From the NCBI GenBank assembly GCA_021287165.1, contig JAJTAY010000036.1:1-57683 (forward strand): a stretch of 57,683 nucleotides of DNA, given 5' to 3'. The notes beneath the pieces were generated by a model that saw only the letters and a list, made by a program, of their open reading frames with translations, ran no database searches and was not told the DNA's origin. The position numbers were made by a program, and so were the translations under genes. Below, piece after piece: positions 34,670-43,959 of the stretch. How positions within the stretch are numbered: position 1 is the stretch's first letter; each line of letters begins with the position of its first letter. The stretch is from Bacteroidia bacterium. GTDB lineage: Bacteria; Bacteroidota; Bacteroidia; Bacteroidales; F082.

Positions 34670-35839
34670 CTACATAAGTTTTTGATAAAACTGCCACCAG
34701 CGGTCGGGCAGCTCGTCCTGCATGGCCTGTTGATAGTCGGCCTCTGAGCAGGGAACATAATGATGTCTTTCGTACTTGCTTCCCGGAGCACGCCCCATGC
34801 TCAGGTCGATCCACCAGCGTCCCGATTTCTTGCTTCGGAGAAAAACGAGCTCATCGGGTTGTCCTTCAATTCTTACGAGATAGCGCGTAAAGCCTTCGGT
34901 ATTCTGACCGGGCAATTCATTAAAGCGGTGCGCCACACCATCCAGAAAATACCAGATCATCTGGGCGGCAAGGTCGGCACTCACGCCCTGACGGTCGAAA
35001 GTGGGATTAAGCTCGAAAAAACCTGCGGCACTCAGTTTGTCGCTCATTCCGGCATATCGGGCTATGCGGCATGCTTCCTCGCCAGCAAAACCATTGGGGA
35101 TGGCATTGCCGTTGCCCGGGGCGTCGGATGCTCTCACCGCCGTCATATCGAAGCTGAGCAGATCAGCATTGCGAAGCACCGGCTCTGCCTCTTCTATGGC
35201 AGCACGTATATTGCCCAGCCTATAGGTGTCGAAAAGCAAATTGGCCATCAGATCAAGGCTTTGTTGGTCAACAAGATAGGTCTGGTAGCCGATATTGGTG
35301 TAGTTGAACAGGAAATTGGGCTGCGACATGATAATGTGCGAAAGCCACGAACGGCTGCCCAGTCCGCTGTTTTCGGTGCCAAGATCAAAAATAGGGTCGA
35401 TGGAGGCAATGTTCACCAATTTCGAACGCTGCTGAAAAGCCTGATAAATAGCCCATGTGAGGTCGTGGCTGCCTCCGATAACCACCGGAATGATGTTTTG
35501 CCCAAGCAGCTCGGCCACTACCTGACTGAGTGCAAAATAGGTGTCTTCGACCGAAAAACCGGCCCTGATGTTGCCAAGATCGGCAATACCCAACCCGTTC
35601 CAATGCCCGAAAAGACCATAAAGCGATGCCCTGATGGCATCGGGGGCATGGCTGCAGCCCTCGTTATTTTCGGCACCTCTTTCCTCTTTTACCCCGATGA
35701 TTGCAACTTTAACCTGATCGAGCGGGGGAAATTCGTCTTCATGCAGCAGCATGGTCTGCCCCAGCGCTTTATGGCCTGGCCATTCTTTTACCTTCAGCAG
35801 GCTCTTATTTACAGGTTCGATGAAAATCTTAAAGTCCAT
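34670..35839 (-). CDS. Arginase/formimidoylglutamase-fold protein with altered metal ligands
   Basis: This 389-residue member of the ureohydrolase superfamily keeps the fold landmarks but not all manganese ligands. GGSHD (123-127) retains the His of GGDHS; the DAHxD motif reads DPIFD (148-152), keeping both Asp but replacing the His by Ile 150; the SxDxD motif reads SFDMT (229-233), replacing the second Asp by Thr 233. Related genes in Bacteroidetes are often called formimidoylglutamase, but no other histidine-degradation gene is nearby, so that name should not be taken as function. It lies 45 bases downstream of topA on the same strand. Confidence 0.8.
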   Translation of the reverse strand: MDFKIFIEPVNKSLLKVKEWPGHKALGQTMLLHEDEFPPLDQVKVAIIGVKEERGAENNEGCSHAPDAIRASLYGLFGHWNGLGIADLGNIRAGFSVEDTYFALSQVVAELLGQNIIPVVIGGSHDLTWAIYQAFQQRSKLVNIASIDPIFDLGTENSGLGSRSWLSHIIMSQPNFLFNYTNIGYQTYLVDQQSLDLMANLLFDTYRLGNIRAAIEEAEPVLRNADLLSFDMTAVRASDAPGNGNAIPNGFAGEEACRIARYAGMSDKLSAAGFFELNPTFDRQGVSADLAAQMIWYFLDGVAHRFNELPGQNTEGFTRYLVRIEGQPDELVFLRSKKSGRWWIDLSMGRAPGSKYERHHYVPCSEADYQQAMQDELPDRWWQFYQKLM

Positions 35840-35884
35840 CCTGATGTCCGGATTGCGTTGTGCTATACGTCATAAAGCTGTATA

Positions 35885-38212
35885 TCAGCTTTTTTTCTTG
35901 ATAAAACGTTTCTTTGGTGTGTTTTCGGGATCGGCAATGATACCGCGGCAGGCCTCAAGGCTCAGACCAGCCGGATCGGTGCCTTTGGGTATTTTAAAGT
36001 TTTTCCCCTTATAGGTGATATAGGGTCCAAAGCGGCCATTAAGTATGCGCAGTTCTGGGTCTTCGGTAAATGACTTAATTACGGCCTCGGCCTTTTTGTT
36101 GCGTTTTTCTTCGATGAGTTCAATGGCCCTGTCGATACCTACAGAAGCCGGGTCGTCGGTTTTGGCGAGACTGTAAAACTGACCATCATGACGAACATAA
36201 GGGCCAAAACGACCAACCGAAACAACAACCTCCTTGTTCTCGAAATCGCCCAGAAGACGAGGAAATTCGAACAGTTTCAGGGCTTCTTCGAGGGTTATGG
36301 TTTCCATGCTCTGATCCTTACGCATGCCTGCAAAGCGCGGTTTTTCGTCCGAATCGGTATCGCCGATCTGAATCATCGGACCAAAACGACCCACTTTTAC
36401 ATAAACGTTTTTACCGGATGCCGGGTCAACACCCAACAACCTTTCGCCCGAAAACTTCCCGGCATTGGTTGTGGTGTCCGATATGTTTTTGTGAAAAGGC
36501 TTGTAAAAGTCGCCGATCATCTTGTTCCATTTCTTGCGACCCATGGCTATTTCGTCGAATTCTTTTTCCACATTGGCCGTAAACTGGTAGTCGATAATGC
36601 TTTCGAAATACTCCATCAAAAAACGGTTCACCAGAATACCAATGTCGGTGGGAACCAGCTTTCCCTTTTCCTGACCCACCATTTCCGACAGGTTTTTTTC
36701 CTTGATTTTGCTACCCTGCAGGATGTACTGGCGGTATGGCCGTTTTTCGCCCGGACGGTCTTCTTTTTTAACGTACTCGCGTTTCTGAATGGTGGAAATG
36801 GTGGGCGCATAGGTCGAAGGACGGCCAATGCCCAGCTCTTCGAGTTTTTTCACCAGACTGGCCTCGTTGTAGCGTGCCGGTTGGCGTGTAAAGCGCTGCG
36901 TAGCAGTGATTTGCTGTGCGTCGAGCAATTGCCCTTTCTTCAGCGGAGGCAAAATTCCGGCTTCACTTTCCTGCCCGTCATCCTCAGAACTTTCGAGATA
37001 AAGTTTCAGAAAACCGTCGAAAAGCACCACTTCGCCGGTGGCGGCAAAATGCTTGTCGCTGGTGCTGATGTCGATGGTGATTACCGTGCGTTCGAGTTTT
37101 GCATCGGCCATCTGTGAGGCCACCGTGCGTTTCCAGATGAGGTCGTAAAGCCGCTTTTCCTCAGCCGTGCCGCTGATGCTTTGATTTTGCATATAGGTGG
37201 GCCTGATGGCTTCGTGAGCCTCCTGAGCCCCCTTGGTTTTTGTGGCGTACTTGCGGGTTTTTACATATTCTTTGCCATAGTTTTCGGCAATAACCTTTGC
37301 TGCCATATTCAATGCGAGATCCGAAAGGTTGACCGAGTCGGTACGCATATAGGTGATTTTACCCGATTCGTAGAGCGATTGCGCCACGCGCATGGTGTTG
37401 GCCACCGAAAAACCAAGCTTGCGGCTGGCTTCCTGTTGCAGGGTGGAGGTGGTGAATGGGGGTGCAGGCGACTTTTTGGAAGGCTTTTTCTCTACGTCAG
37501 CTATATGATAGGAAGCACCAATAAGCTGATTGAGGAAAGCCACCGCTTCGGCCTCGGCCTCAAAACGTTCGGGAAGCTCGGCGTTCAGTGTGTGGGTTTG
37601 CCCGTCGGAAGTGGTGGCCGTAAACTGAGCCGTTACCTTATAAAATGAATTGGTTTGGAATTGCTTGATTTCCTCTTCACGTTCCACTATGAGCCTCACC
37701 GCCACCGACTGAACCCTGCCCGCCGAAAGCGAGGGTTTTACCTTTTTCCACAACAAGGGCGAAAGCTCGTAGCCCACCAAACGGTCGAGCACCCGACGGG
37801 CCTGCTGGGCTGCAACCAGATTGAGGTCAATATCGCGCGGGTTTTCGATGGCTTTTAATATGGCATCCTTGGTGATTTCGTGAAAGACGATGCGTTTTGT
37901 CTTCTCCTTCTTCAACCCCAAAGCCTTGAAAAGGTGATACGAAATGGCTTCTCCCTCGCGGTCTTCATCCGAGGCCAGCCACACCATATCGGCATCGCGT
38001 GCAGCCTTGCGCAGCTCTGTAACCAGCTTATTCTTGTCGGGGGCAATCTCGTATTGCGGCTCAAAACCGTTTTCAATATCAACACTCAACTGATTCTTGC
38101 TCAGGTCCATTACATGGCCGTAACTCGAAAGCACCTTGAAATCCTTGCCGAGGTAACCCTCGATGGTTTTTGCCTTGGCCGGCGACTCAACAATGACTAA
38201 ATTTTGTGGCAT
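35885..38212 (-). CDS. topA: DNA topoisomerase I
   Basis: This 775-residue type IA topoisomerase relaxes negative supercoils by transient single-strand cleavage. ATG 38212 gives the family N-terminus LVIVESPAKAKTIEGYLG with the TOPRIM Glu 9; the acidic triad is in DEDREGE (82-88) and the catalytic tyrosine is Tyr 288 in ITYMRTDSVNLS. After the core, three short glycine-rich repeats (VGRFGPMIQIG, VGRFGPYVRH, NGRFGPYITY) replace the cysteine zinc fingers found in enterobacterial TopA. It is probably co-transcribed with the arginase-fold gene. Confidence 0.95.
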   Translation of the reverse strand: MPQNLVIVESPAKAKTIEGYLGKDFKVLSSYGHVMDLSKNQLSVDIENGFEPQYEIAPDKNKLVTELRKAARDADMVWLASDEDREGEAISYHLFKALGLKKEKTKRIVFHEITKDAILKAIENPRDIDLNLVAAQQARRVLDRLVGYELSPLLWKKVKPSLSAGRVQSVAVRLIVEREEEIKQFQTNSFYKVTAQFTATTSDGQTHTLNAELPERFEAEAEAVAFLNQLIGASYHIADVEKKPSKKSPAPPFTTSTLQQEASRKLGFSVANTMRVAQSLYESGKITYMRTDSVNLSDLALNMAAKVIAENYGKEYVKTRKYATKTKGAQEAHEAIRPTYMQNQSISGTAEEKRLYDLIWKRTVASQMADAKLERTVITIDISTSDKHFAATGEVVLFDGFLKLYLESSEDDGQESEAGILPPLKKGQLLDAQQITATQRFTRQPARYNEASLVKKLEELGIGRPSTYAPTISTIQKREYVKKEDRPGEKRPYRQYILQGSKIKEKNLSEMVGQEKGKLVPTDIGILVNRFLMEYFESIIDYQFTANVEKEFDEIAMGRKKWNKMIGDFYKPFHKNISDTTTNAGKFSGERLLGVDPASGKNVYVKVGRFGPMIQIGDTDSDEKPRFAGMRKDQSMETITLEEALKLFEFPRLLGDFENKEVVVSVGRFGPYVRHDGQFYSLAKTDDPASVGIDRAIELIEEKRNKKAEAVIKSFTEDPELRILNGRFGPYITYKGKNFKIPKGTDPAGLSLEACRGIIADPENTPKKRFIKKKS

Positions 38213-38239
38213 GGGTTGTATTAGGGGGTAAATCGGGGG

Positions 38240-38247
38240 CAAAAGTA
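38240..38247 (-). promoter_or_regulatory. Possible -7 element of topA
   Basis: On the minus strand TACTTTTG matches TAnnTTTG, 27 bases upstream of the topA ATG. No clear -33 partner was seen. Confidence 0.33.
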
Positions 38248-38335
38248 ATTTTTTTCGACGACTGTTATAATAAGGTGTATAGCCGCAGCAGAGTGCGCCA
38301 ATGCAGTGTTGTGTATATAAAGCAGTGTTTCAGCA

Positions 38336-38360
38336 AATAAAAAAGCCGCTTTGCTGCGGC
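38336..38360 (-). terminator. Terminator after tRNA-Arg
   Basis: On the minus strand GCCGC-AGCAAA-GCGGC is followed by TTTTTTATT, starting six bases after the tRNA CCA end. It would end the tRNA transcript. Confidence 0.7.
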
Positions 38361-38365
38361 GCTTT

Positions 38366-38440
38366 TGGTAGCCCCACCAGGACTCGAACCTGGATTTAAA
38401 GTTTAGGAAACTTCCGTTCTATCCCTTGAACTATGGGGCC
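38366..38440 (-). tRNA. tRNA-Arg (anticodon CCU)
   Basis: The minus strand folds into a complete cloverleaf: acceptor GGCCCCA/UGGGGCU, D arm GUUC/GAAC, anticodon stem GAAGU/ACUUU with loop UUCCUAA (anticodon CCU, reading AGG), T arm CCAGG/CCUGG with loop UUCGAGU, discriminator A. The CCA end is encoded in the DNA (complement of 38366-38368). It lies 49 bases downstream of the transaldolase gene on the same strand. Confidence 0.95.
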
Positions 38441-38489
38441 ATTGGGTTTGCAAAGGTAAGTAATTTTGCAATCGTGTTCAAAAACGCTT

Positions 38490-39455
38490 TCACGCAAACA
38501 GCGTTGGGGCAATCATTTGCTCCAGTTTAAGGGTGTCGGCAGCAAAGCGGCGAATGCCTTCGGCCAGTTTTTCGGTGGCCATGGCATCTTCGTTGAGCAG
38601 CCAGCGGAAGGTTTTTTCGTTGGCAGGTATCCGGTCGATTTGCATGGACTTTGCTTTTTCGATCCTTAGCAGGGGTTCGATAGTGGTGTGCATTTGCTTG
38701 AGCTCGGCCAATAGCTGTGGGGCTATGGTGAGCAGGTCGCAGCCGGCCAGTGCGATGATTTCGCCGCTGTTGCGGAAACTGGCGCCCATCACCTCGGTTT
38801 TGTAGTCGAAATGTTTATAGTAGTTGAAGATCTCCCTAACCGAAAGCACTCCGGGGTCTTCCTCGGCCGGGATATGGTCCACCTTGCGCTGTGCTTTATA
38901 CCAGTCGAGGATGCGACCCACAAAGGGCGAGATGAGCTGCACGCCCGCCTCGGCGCAGGCAATGGCCTGAATTTTTGAGAACAAAAGAGTAAGGTTGGTG
39001 TGAATACCCTCTTTTTCAAGCACTTCAGCTGCCCTGATGCCTTCCCAGGTGGAGGCAATTTTGATGAGAATACGCTCGCGGCCCACTCCTGCGGTTTCAT
39101 AAAGGCCGATCAGATGCCTTGCTTTTTCGATGGTGGCCTGGCTGTCGAACGACAAACGCGCATCCACCTCGGTGGATACCCTGCCCGGCACAATCTTAAG
39201 AATCTCAAGCCCGAAATTGACGGCCAGCTTATCAAGGCAAAGCGGCATGAGCTGGTTTGTATCACGGGCATTTTTTCTGGCAAAGGCAACTGCCTCGTCC
39301 AACAGATGAACATAACGGCTGTCGGTGGCCGATTGCAGGATGAGCGAAGGATTGGTGGTGGCGTCTTCGGGCTGGTAAAGCTTCATGCTTTCGAAGTCGC
39401 CCGTATCGGCCACCACTTTGGTGTATTTTCTCAGTTGATCAAGTGCGTTTTCCAT
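38490..39455 (-). CDS. tal: Transaldolase
   Basis: The enzyme moves a dihydroxyacetone unit between sedoheptulose-7-phosphate and glyceraldehyde-3-phosphate in the non-oxidative pentose phosphate pathway. The 321-residue product starts at ATG 39455 ([19 protein letters not shown]); the longer frame from 39521 runs back into met[10 protein letters not shown] and the Schiff-base Lys 132 in [12 protein letters not shown] are present, at the same position as in the long TalB-type enzymes. It is 14 bases downstream of metG, so the two are probably co-transcribed. Confidence 0.95.
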   Translation of the reverse strand: MENALDQLRKYTKVVADTGDFESMKLYQPEDATTNPSLILQSATDSRYVHLLDEAVAFARKNARDTNQLMPLCLDKLAVNFGLEILKIVPGRVSTEVDARLSFDSQATIEKARHLIGLYETAGVGRERILIKIASTWEGIRAAEVLEKEGIHTNLTLLFSKIQAIACAEAGVQLISPFVGRILDWYKAQRKVDHIPAEEDPGVLSVREIFNYYKHFDYKTEVMGASFRNSGEIIALAGCDLLTIAPQLLAELKQMHTTIEPLLRIEKAKSMQIDRIPANEKTFRWLLNEDAMATEKLAEGIRRFAADTLKLEQMIAPTLFA

Positions 39456-39469
39456 GGCGTTTTGTTGGT

Positions 39470-41533
39470 TTATTTTACTTCGCTGCCGGGGTGAAAGTCT
39501 TCGGCAGGCGAAACAAAGCAAAGCTTGCCTTCGTTGTTTTCGGCCATGAGGATCATGCCCTGCGACATGATGCCGCGTATCTCGCGGGGAGCCAGGTTTA
39601 CCAGCATTACCACCTTCTTTCCGATAATTTCCTCCGGATTGTAGTGTTCTGCAATGCCACTCACGATCGTGCGTCGGTCGATGCCGGTGTTCACGGTGAG
39701 TTTGAGCAGCTTCTTGGCTTTGGGCACCGCCTCGGCATGCTCAATGGTGGCTGTGCGTATGTCCATGCGGGCAAAATCGTCGTAGCTGACGGTGTCCTTT
39801 TGCGGCTTTGCGGCCGGGGTGGCCTGGGCTTCGTTGGCCTTGCGGGTTTCCAGTAATTTGTTTACCTGTGCTTCAATGGCGCTGTCTTCAATTTTTTCGA
39901 ACAGATAGCCCGGTTCGCCAAGCTGATGTCCTGCGGGCAACAGCTCATCGGCCATGGCGTCCTGCCAGGTGTTGAGCTTCAGCCTGATCATGCCGGACAG
40001 CTTTGCAGCGCTGAACGGCAGAAAAGGCTCGCTGAGCAGCATGAGGCGGGCCACCACCTGAAGCGAGACATATAAAATGGTTTGAACCCTTTCCGGATCG
40101 GTTTTAAACAGTTTCCAGGGTTCGTTTTCGGTAAGGTATTTGTTGCCTGCCCTTGCCAGGTTCATCAGCTCCGAAAGGGCTTCGCGGAAGCGATAGTTTT
40201 CGATGCTCTGACCGATGCGCTCCGGAAAAGCCTTCATCGTTTCCAGCAACTCCTTGTCCGAATCGGTCAGATCGCCGGGCTGAGGCACAACGCCGCCAAA
40301 ATATTTCTGGGTGAGCACCAGCGTACGGTTCACAAAATTGCCGTAAATGGCCAGCAGCTCGCTGTTGTTGCGGGCCTGAAAGTCCTTCCAGGTGAAGTCG
40401 CTGTCCTTGGTTTCGGGGGCATTGGCCGTGAGTACATAGCGCAGCACGTCCTGCCTGCCCGGAAAATCGTGCAGATACTCGTGCAGCCAAACGGCCCAGT
40501 TGCGCGAAGTGCTGATTTTGTCGTTTTCGAGGTTCAGAAACTCATTGGCAGGCACATTGTCGGGCAGTATGTAGCTGCCTTCGCTGCGCAGCATGAAGGG
40601 GAAGATGATGCAGTGAAAAACGATGTTGTCCTTGCCGATGAAGTGCACCATTTTGGTATCGGCGCTTTTCCACCAGGGCTGCCAGTCGGTGCCTCTGGCC
40701 TCGGCCCATTCGCGCGTGGCCGAGATGTAGCCGATGGGAGCATCGAACCACACATAAAGCACTTTGCCTTCGGTGCCGGGCAGGGGTACTTTCACTCCCC
40801 AATCGAGGTCGCGGGTTACGGCCCTGGGCTGGAGGCCCTGGTCGATCCACGATTTGCATTGCCCGTAAACGTTGGTTTTCCAGTCGTCCTTGTGTTCTTC
40901 CAGTATCCAATGGCGCAGCCATGGTTCGGCCTGGTCGAGGGGCAGATACCAGTGTTTGGTTTCGCGCAGCACGGGCGTATTGCCGCTCAGGGCCGAACGC
41001 GGGTTAATCAGGTCGAGCGGGCTAAGCGAGGTGCCGCAACGCTCGCACTGGTCGCCATAGGCCTTTTCGAAGCTGCAATGCGGGCAGGTGCCGGTGATGT
41101 AACGGTCGGCCAAAAATTGACCTGCCTCCTCGTCGTAATATTGATGCGAGCTTTGCTCAATAAAAACGCCTTTGTCGTAAAGGGTTTTAAAAAAATCCGA
41201 GGCAGTCTGGTGATGAATGGGAGCCGAGGTGCGGGAGTAAATATCGAACGAGATGCCAAACTCCTCGAACGACTCCTTGATGATGTTGTGATACTTGTCC
41301 ACCACTTCCTGCGGACTGATGCCCTGTTGGCGGGCTTTTATGGTGATTGGCACACCGTGCTCGTCGCTGCCGCCGATAAACACCACCTCCTCTCCCTTCA
41401 GCCTGAGATAGCGCACGTAGATATCGGCGGGCACATACACCCCGGCCAGGTGCCCGATATGAATAGGCCCGTTGGCATAGGGCAGGGCCGAAGTTACGGT
41501 GTAGCGGCGGAATTGCTTAATTTTGGTTTCCAT
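39470..41533 (-). CDS. metG: Methionyl-tRNA synthetase
   Basis: This 687-residue class I synthetase charges tRNA-Met. It has the HIGH motif (HIGHLAG, 25-31), a zinc-binding CPHC...CERCG knuckle in the connective peptide, the KMSKS-equivalent KISTSRNW, the helical anticodon-binding domain, and a C-terminal EMAP/Trbp111-type tRNA-binding and dimerisation domain (about 585-687, [25 protein letters not shown]). Length is normal for the dimeric form. It opens a metG-tal-tRNA-Arg minus-strand run. Confidence 0.96.
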   Translation of the reverse strand: METKIKQFRRYTVTSALPYANGPIHIGHLAGVYVPADIYVRYLRLKGEEVVFIGGSDEHGVPITIKARQQGISPQEVVDKYHNIIKESFEEFGISFDIYSRTSAPIHHQTASDFFKTLYDKGVFIEQSSHQYYDEEAGQFLADRYITGTCPHCSFEKAYGDQCERCGTSLSPLDLINPRSALSGNTPVLRETKHWYLPLDQAEPWLRHWILEEHKDDWKTNVYGQCKSWIDQGLQPRAVTRDLDWGVKVPLPGTEGKVLYVWFDAPIGYISATREWAEARGTDWQPWWKSADTKMVHFIGKDNIVFHCIIFPFMLRSEGSYILPDNVPANEFLNLENDKISTSRNWAVWLHEYLHDFPGRQDVLRYVLTANAPETKDSDFTWKDFQARNNSELLAIYGNFVNRTLVLTQKYFGGVVPQPGDLTDSDKELLETMKAFPERIGQSIENYRFREALSELMNLARAGNKYLTENEPWKLFKTDPERVQTILYVSLQVVARLMLLSEPFLPFSAAKLSGMIRLKLNTWQDAMADELLPAGHQLGEPGYLFEKIEDSAIEAQVNKLLETRKANEAQATPAAKPQKDTVSYDDFARMDIRTATIEHAEAVPKAKKLLKLTVNTGIDRRTIVSGIAEHYNPEEIIGKKVVMLVNLAPREIRGIMSQGMILMAENNEGKLCFVSPAEDFHPGSEVK

Positions 41534-41566
41534 TCAGCAAAGAATGAGGTTATTGTAAAATTTTTG

Positions 41567-41574
41567 CAAAGGTA
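41567..41574 (-). promoter_or_regulatory. Possible -7 element of metG
   Basis: On the minus strand TACCTTTG matches TAnnTTTG, 33 bases upstream of the metG ATG, in the 55-base gap to the divergent LD-carboxypeptidase gene. Confidence 0.33.
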
Positions 41575-41588
41575 GAGATTAGGCCCGA

Positions 41589-42485
41589 ATGAAACTGCCA
41601 CCCCCGCTGCAAAAGGGCGATACAATTGCCCTTGCCTCACCGGCCAGGTTCGTACAACCCGCCGAGGTGGAACATTTTGTTCGTTTTGCAGCGCAATGCG
41701 GATGGAATGTGCGCCTCGACGAAGCTTGTTTTGCCAGATACAACCAGTTTGGAGGCACCGACGAGCAGCGGGCTGCACACCTTCAATCGCTGATCGATAA
41801 TCCTGAAGTAAAGGCCATTTTTTGTTCCCGCGGAGGTTATGGTACGCTGCGCATCCTCGACAGGCTGCGCTTCGAAACCATGGAACAACACCCCAAATGG
41901 CTGGTCGGGTTTTCCGACATCACGGTGCTGCATGCAAAGCTTCAATCGTTGGGCATCGCCAGCCTTCACGCCCCGATGCCATTCAACTTCGGGCCTGATG
42001 ACGAAGACCTGTTTACCGCATTGAAGCTGTGTCTCGAAGGTCAGCGCTCATCCTTAACCATCGCCCCTCATCCGCTCAACATCAATGGCCGGGCCGCAGG
42101 CGAGCTAGTGGGCGGCAACCTGTCCATCCTGTATGCCCTCAAAGGCTCTGGTACATTGCCGGATTTGAAGGGTAAAATCTTGTTCATTGAGGACGTGGAC
42201 GAATACCTTTATCACATCGACCGCATGATGCTCAGCCTCAAACGGGCCGGAATCCTCGCCGATTTGGCCGGGATGCTGGTTGGGGCTTTCACCGACATGA
42301 AAGACAACGCCATTCCTTTTGGTCTCAATGCCGAAGAAATCATTCGCGAACATGTTGCTGAATTCGGTTTTCCCCTTAGTTTTGGCTTCCCGGCCGGGCA
42401 CATCAGCCTGCAAAGACCTTTGCTGCTGGGTGCGCGGACAGCATTGGAAGTTTCAGAAAAAGGATCATTTTTAAGCAATTTTTAA
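41589..42485 (+). CDS. ldcA: LD-carboxypeptidase (peptidase S66)
   Basis: This 298-residue serine peptidase removes the terminal D-Ala from murein tetrapeptides during cell-wall recycling. The family triad is visible: nucleophile Ser 109 in GFSDIT, Glu 201 in FIEDVDEYLYHIDRM and His 271 in FPAGHISLQRPLLLG; FCSRGGYG (78-85) is the other signature. No signal peptide is seen, so it acts in the cytoplasm. It is divergent from metG and 101 bases upstream of the YraN gene. Confidence 0.9.
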   Translation: MKLPPPLQKGDTIALASPARFVQPAEVEHFVRFAAQCGWNVRLDEACFARYNQFGGTDEQRAAHLQSLIDNPEVKAIFCSRGGYGTLRILDRLRFETMEQHPKWLVGFSDITVLHAKLQSLGIASLHAPMPFNFGPDDEDLFTALKLCLEGQRSSLTIAPHPLNINGRAAGELVGGNLSILYALKGSGTLPDLKGKILFIEDVDEYLYHIDRMMLSLKRAGILADLAGMLVGAFTDMKDNAIPFGLNAEEIIREHVAEFGFPLSFGFPAGHISLQRPLLLGARTALEVSEKGSFLSNF

Positions 42486-42506
42486 CCATTCCTGTAAGTT
42501 TTCCCT

Positions 42507-42514
42507 TACCTTTG
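42507..42514 (+). promoter_or_regulatory. Possible -7 element of the yraN-like gene
   Basis: TACCTTTG matches TAnnTTTG, 72 bases before the ATG. No -33 partner was identified. Confidence 0.28.
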
Positions 42515-42586
42515 TTTATGCTGTCGGCAATTTGACGGCGGCATAAAACCAGCCAATTATTACAAACCATCAGCCTCATTCTGTTT

Positions 42587-42949
42587 ATGGCCGAACACAA
42601 TGACCTGGGAAAAACCGGCGAGGAAATGGCTTTGAAGCATCTTCGGGGTTTAGGCTATGAAATCCTCGAAACCAATTGGCGTTTTGGTCGCGATGAGGTG
42701 GATATCATTGCCAGGGACAAAGATACCCTCGTGATTGTAGAAGTTAAGACCCGCGCCACCAATTGGTTTGGCGAGCCGGAGTTTGCCGTCAACAAATCAA
42801 AGCAACGTATTCTGGTCAGGGCCGCAGAAGCCTACATTATGAAAAACGACATCAACGGCGATACCCGGTTCGATATCATTGCCGTTATCATCAGTCCGCA
42901 GGGAAAATCGGTGCATCATATCGAAGACGCCTTTTACCCAACCTTATAA
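42587..42949 (+). CDS. YraN/UPF0102 family endonuclease-like protein
   Basis: This 120-residue protein has the Holliday-junction-resolvase-type nuclease fold of UPF0102. The metal-binding D...ExK core is GRDEVDIIARD followed by LVIVEVKTR, after the N-terminal signature LGKTGEEMALKHLRGLGYEIL. Function in vivo is not established; some relatives bind or cut DNA. The next gene starts 43 bases downstream. Confidence 0.9.
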   Translation: MAEHNDLGKTGEEMALKHLRGLGYEILETNWRFGRDEVDIIARDKDTLVIVEVKTRATNWFGEPEFAVNKSKQRILVRAAEAYIMKNDINGDTRFDIIAVIISPQGKSVHHIEDAFYPTL

Positions 42950-42992
42950 TTGCAATGTAATTCATTCAACGAAAGAACTTTAAACCATCAGC

Positions 42993-43931
42993 ATGACACA
43001 AACCATCCTGGGCTCGGGCGGGGCCATCGGCACCTCGCTGGCCATGCACCTGCAGCAACATACCGGCAATATCAGGCTGGTAAGCCGAAATCCGCGCAAG
43101 GTGAACGACACCGATATGCTTTTCAAAGCCGACCTTGCCAATGCCGCCGAAGCAAAACAAGCCGTCGAAGGAAGCAGCGTCTGCTATTTGACCATAGGTC
43201 TCGAATATAAAACTAAAGTGTGGCAGCGGCTATGGCCGCAGGTGATACGCAATGTGGCCGAAGCCTGCATCATGCACAGGTGCAAACTGGTTTTTTTCGA
43301 CAACATCTACGCCATCGATCCGGACCATTTTGGACAGATCACCGAAGAATCCCCAATTAACCCCAAAAGCAAAAAGGGTGAAGTAAGGGCTTTTGTTGAT
43401 CTTTACCTGCAAGGACTCATCGACAAGGGAAAACTCGACGCCATGATTGTGCGTTCGCCCGACTTTTTCGGACCGATGAAGCAAAGCAGTATGCTGATGA
43501 TTATGGTTTACGACAACCTGATGAAAGGCAAAAGGGCACAATGGCTGTGCAATGCCGATATGCCACATAATATGGGCTGTGTGCCGGAGCTCGCAAGAGC
43601 CACCGCCATGCTGGGCAATACGCCCGAGGCATACAATCAGGTCTGGAACCTGCCCACACACAAAGATTGCCCCACCGGCCGTCAATGGACGGAAATGATT
43701 GCAGGGCTCGTTGGCAAGCCTGCCGGAGTGAGCGCGCTCTCACCCGGTATGATGCGGATTTTGGGAACCTTTGTGCCTGTGCTTAAAGAACTCTACGATG
43801 TGCGCGCACAGTTCGACCGGCCCTACTTCTTCGACAGCAGCAAATTCGAAAAACACTTCAACGTCAGCCCCATCACCCACGAAGAAGCCCTGAAACTTAC
43901 CGTTGAGGCCCTCACCAAGCCGCTAAACTGA
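42993..43931 (+). CDS. NAD(P)-dependent epimerase/dehydratase-like protein
   Basis: This 312-residue protein is an extended short-chain dehydrogenase/reductase. Its Rossmann nucleotide motif is GSGGAIGTSLA near the N-terminus, and it has the strand VFFDNIYAIDP and the substrate-side VRSPDFFGP typical of the epimerase/dehydratase group. The usual catalytic YxxxK is not obvious (YAIDPDHFG stands near the expected place), so the reaction is uncertain; it may be an atypical reductase. It lies 28 bases before the GH53 gene on the same strand. Confidence 0.8.
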   Translation: MTQTILGSGGAIGTSLAMHLQQHTGNIRLVSRNPRKVNDTDMLFKADLANAAEAKQAVEGSSVCYLTIGLEYKTKVWQRLWPQVIRNVAEACIMHRCKLVFFDNIYAIDPDHFGQITEESPINPKSKKGEVRAFVDLYLQGLIDKGKLDAMIVRSPDFFGPMKQSSMLMIMVYDNLMKGKRAQWLCNADMPHNMGCVPELARATAMLGNTPEAYNQVWNLPTHKDCPTGRQWTEMIAGLVGKPAGVSALSPGMMRILGTFVPVLKELYDVRAQFDRPYFFDSSKFEKHFNVSPITHEEALKLTVEALTKPLN

Positions 43932-43959
43932 TTATTTTTAAGGCTGCAAATTCAGCAAT

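Noticed and set aside
35873..35895. Hairpin AAAGCTG/CAGCTTT with T-run near the topA stop
   Set aside because: The T-run is on the plus strand, where no gene ends; on the minus strand it would not terminate and topA-arginase spacing suggests read-through.
40082..41575. 497-codon frame opposite metG
   Set aside because: Antisense shadow; metG is complete on the other strand.
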